From positions 1 to 13,462 of the forward strand of contig NZ_CANCLE010000113.1 in the NCBI RefSeq assembly GCF_947378715.1: a stretch of 13,462 bases of DNA, written 5' to 3'. Source of the DNA: Phenylobacterium aquaticum (GTDB taxonomy: Bacteria; Pseudomonadota; Alphaproteobacteria; Caulobacterales; Caulobacteraceae). Positions 13,433 through 13,462 of this stretch are shown here, piece after piece. Within the stretch, counting starts at the first letter, position 1. The number at the start of each line of letters is the position of its first letter. The notes beneath the pieces are model-generated. The model searched no databases. It was not told where the DNA came from and saw only the letters and a program-made list of their open reading frames with translations. The translations under genes and the position numbers were made by a program.

Positions 13433-13462
13433 GAATCTCTCTCCATCGTGACAGCAGATAGG
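13425..13462 (-). CDS. Possible 3' end of a gene upstream of DUF2442 (partial, tentative)
   Basis: On the reverse strand one frame stays open from the window edge and ends in YLLSRWREIHG followed by TGA at 13427-13425. It would overlap the DUF2442 start by eight bases, as in translationally coupled pairs. The ending, hydrophobic then a Trp-containing helix and a final Gly, resembles the C-terminus of DUF4160 proteins, the usual partner of DUF2442. Only twelve codons are visible, so chance cannot be excluded. Confidence 0.35.
   Translation of the reverse strand, partial: YLLSRWREIHG

Overview
The window is GC-rich and tightly packed. All genes are on the + strand except one or two at the right end. 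Codon use, gene content and Caulobacter-like promoter context suggest an alphaproteobacterium, most plausibly of the Caulobacteraceae (Phenylobacterium/Caulobacter type). That is an inference; no rRNA or other marker gene is present.

Region 1 (1-4409) is the 3' part of a histidine-utilisation operon in the order hutI (truncated by the window edge), hutH, hutG, hutU. The genes overlap or nearly touch: ATGA at hutI/hutH, TGATG at hutH/hutG and a 7-bp gap before hutU. A formylglutamate deformylase (HutG) implies the five-step route through HutF. hutF and any hutC repressor are not visible and may lie to the left.

Region 2 (4410-12460) is a catabolic cluster for an unidentified carboxylic acid, handled as CoA thioesters. 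In order it encodes an acyl-CoA ligase, an unusual regulator made of two fused HxlR-type modules, a DapB-like NAD(P)-binding oxidoreductase, a short-chain dehydrogenase, an SCPx/SCP2-type thiolase and a feruloyl-CoA-synthetase-like ligase. No acyl-CoA dehydrogenase or enoyl-CoA hydratase is visible, so the pathway is incomplete here.

The most interesting signal is in Region 2. A 15-bp box with consensus CTTGCATAACGATAC occurs five times, once in each of the five gaps wide enough to hold a promoter: before the ligase, the regulator, the oxidoreductase, the dehydrogenase and the thiolase. It is absent only from the 2-bp thiolase/ligase junction. In three cases the box starts 53-56 bp before the start codon. 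The box is largely non-palindromic, which suits a single-chain regulator with two unlike DNA-binding domains, and it also lies in front of the regulator gene. This looks like a self-contained local regulon in which each transcription unit carries its own operator/promoter.

Region 3 (12461-13024) is non-coding. It has a hairpin over the last stop codon, a small dyad, and a REP/MITE-like element of two hairpin-forming inverted arms flanked by imperfect 16-bp direct repeats. Region 4 (13025-13462, - strand) holds a DUF2442 gene with a basic GRPRK tail and what appears to be the last codons of an overlapping upstream gene, possibly a DUF4160 partner.
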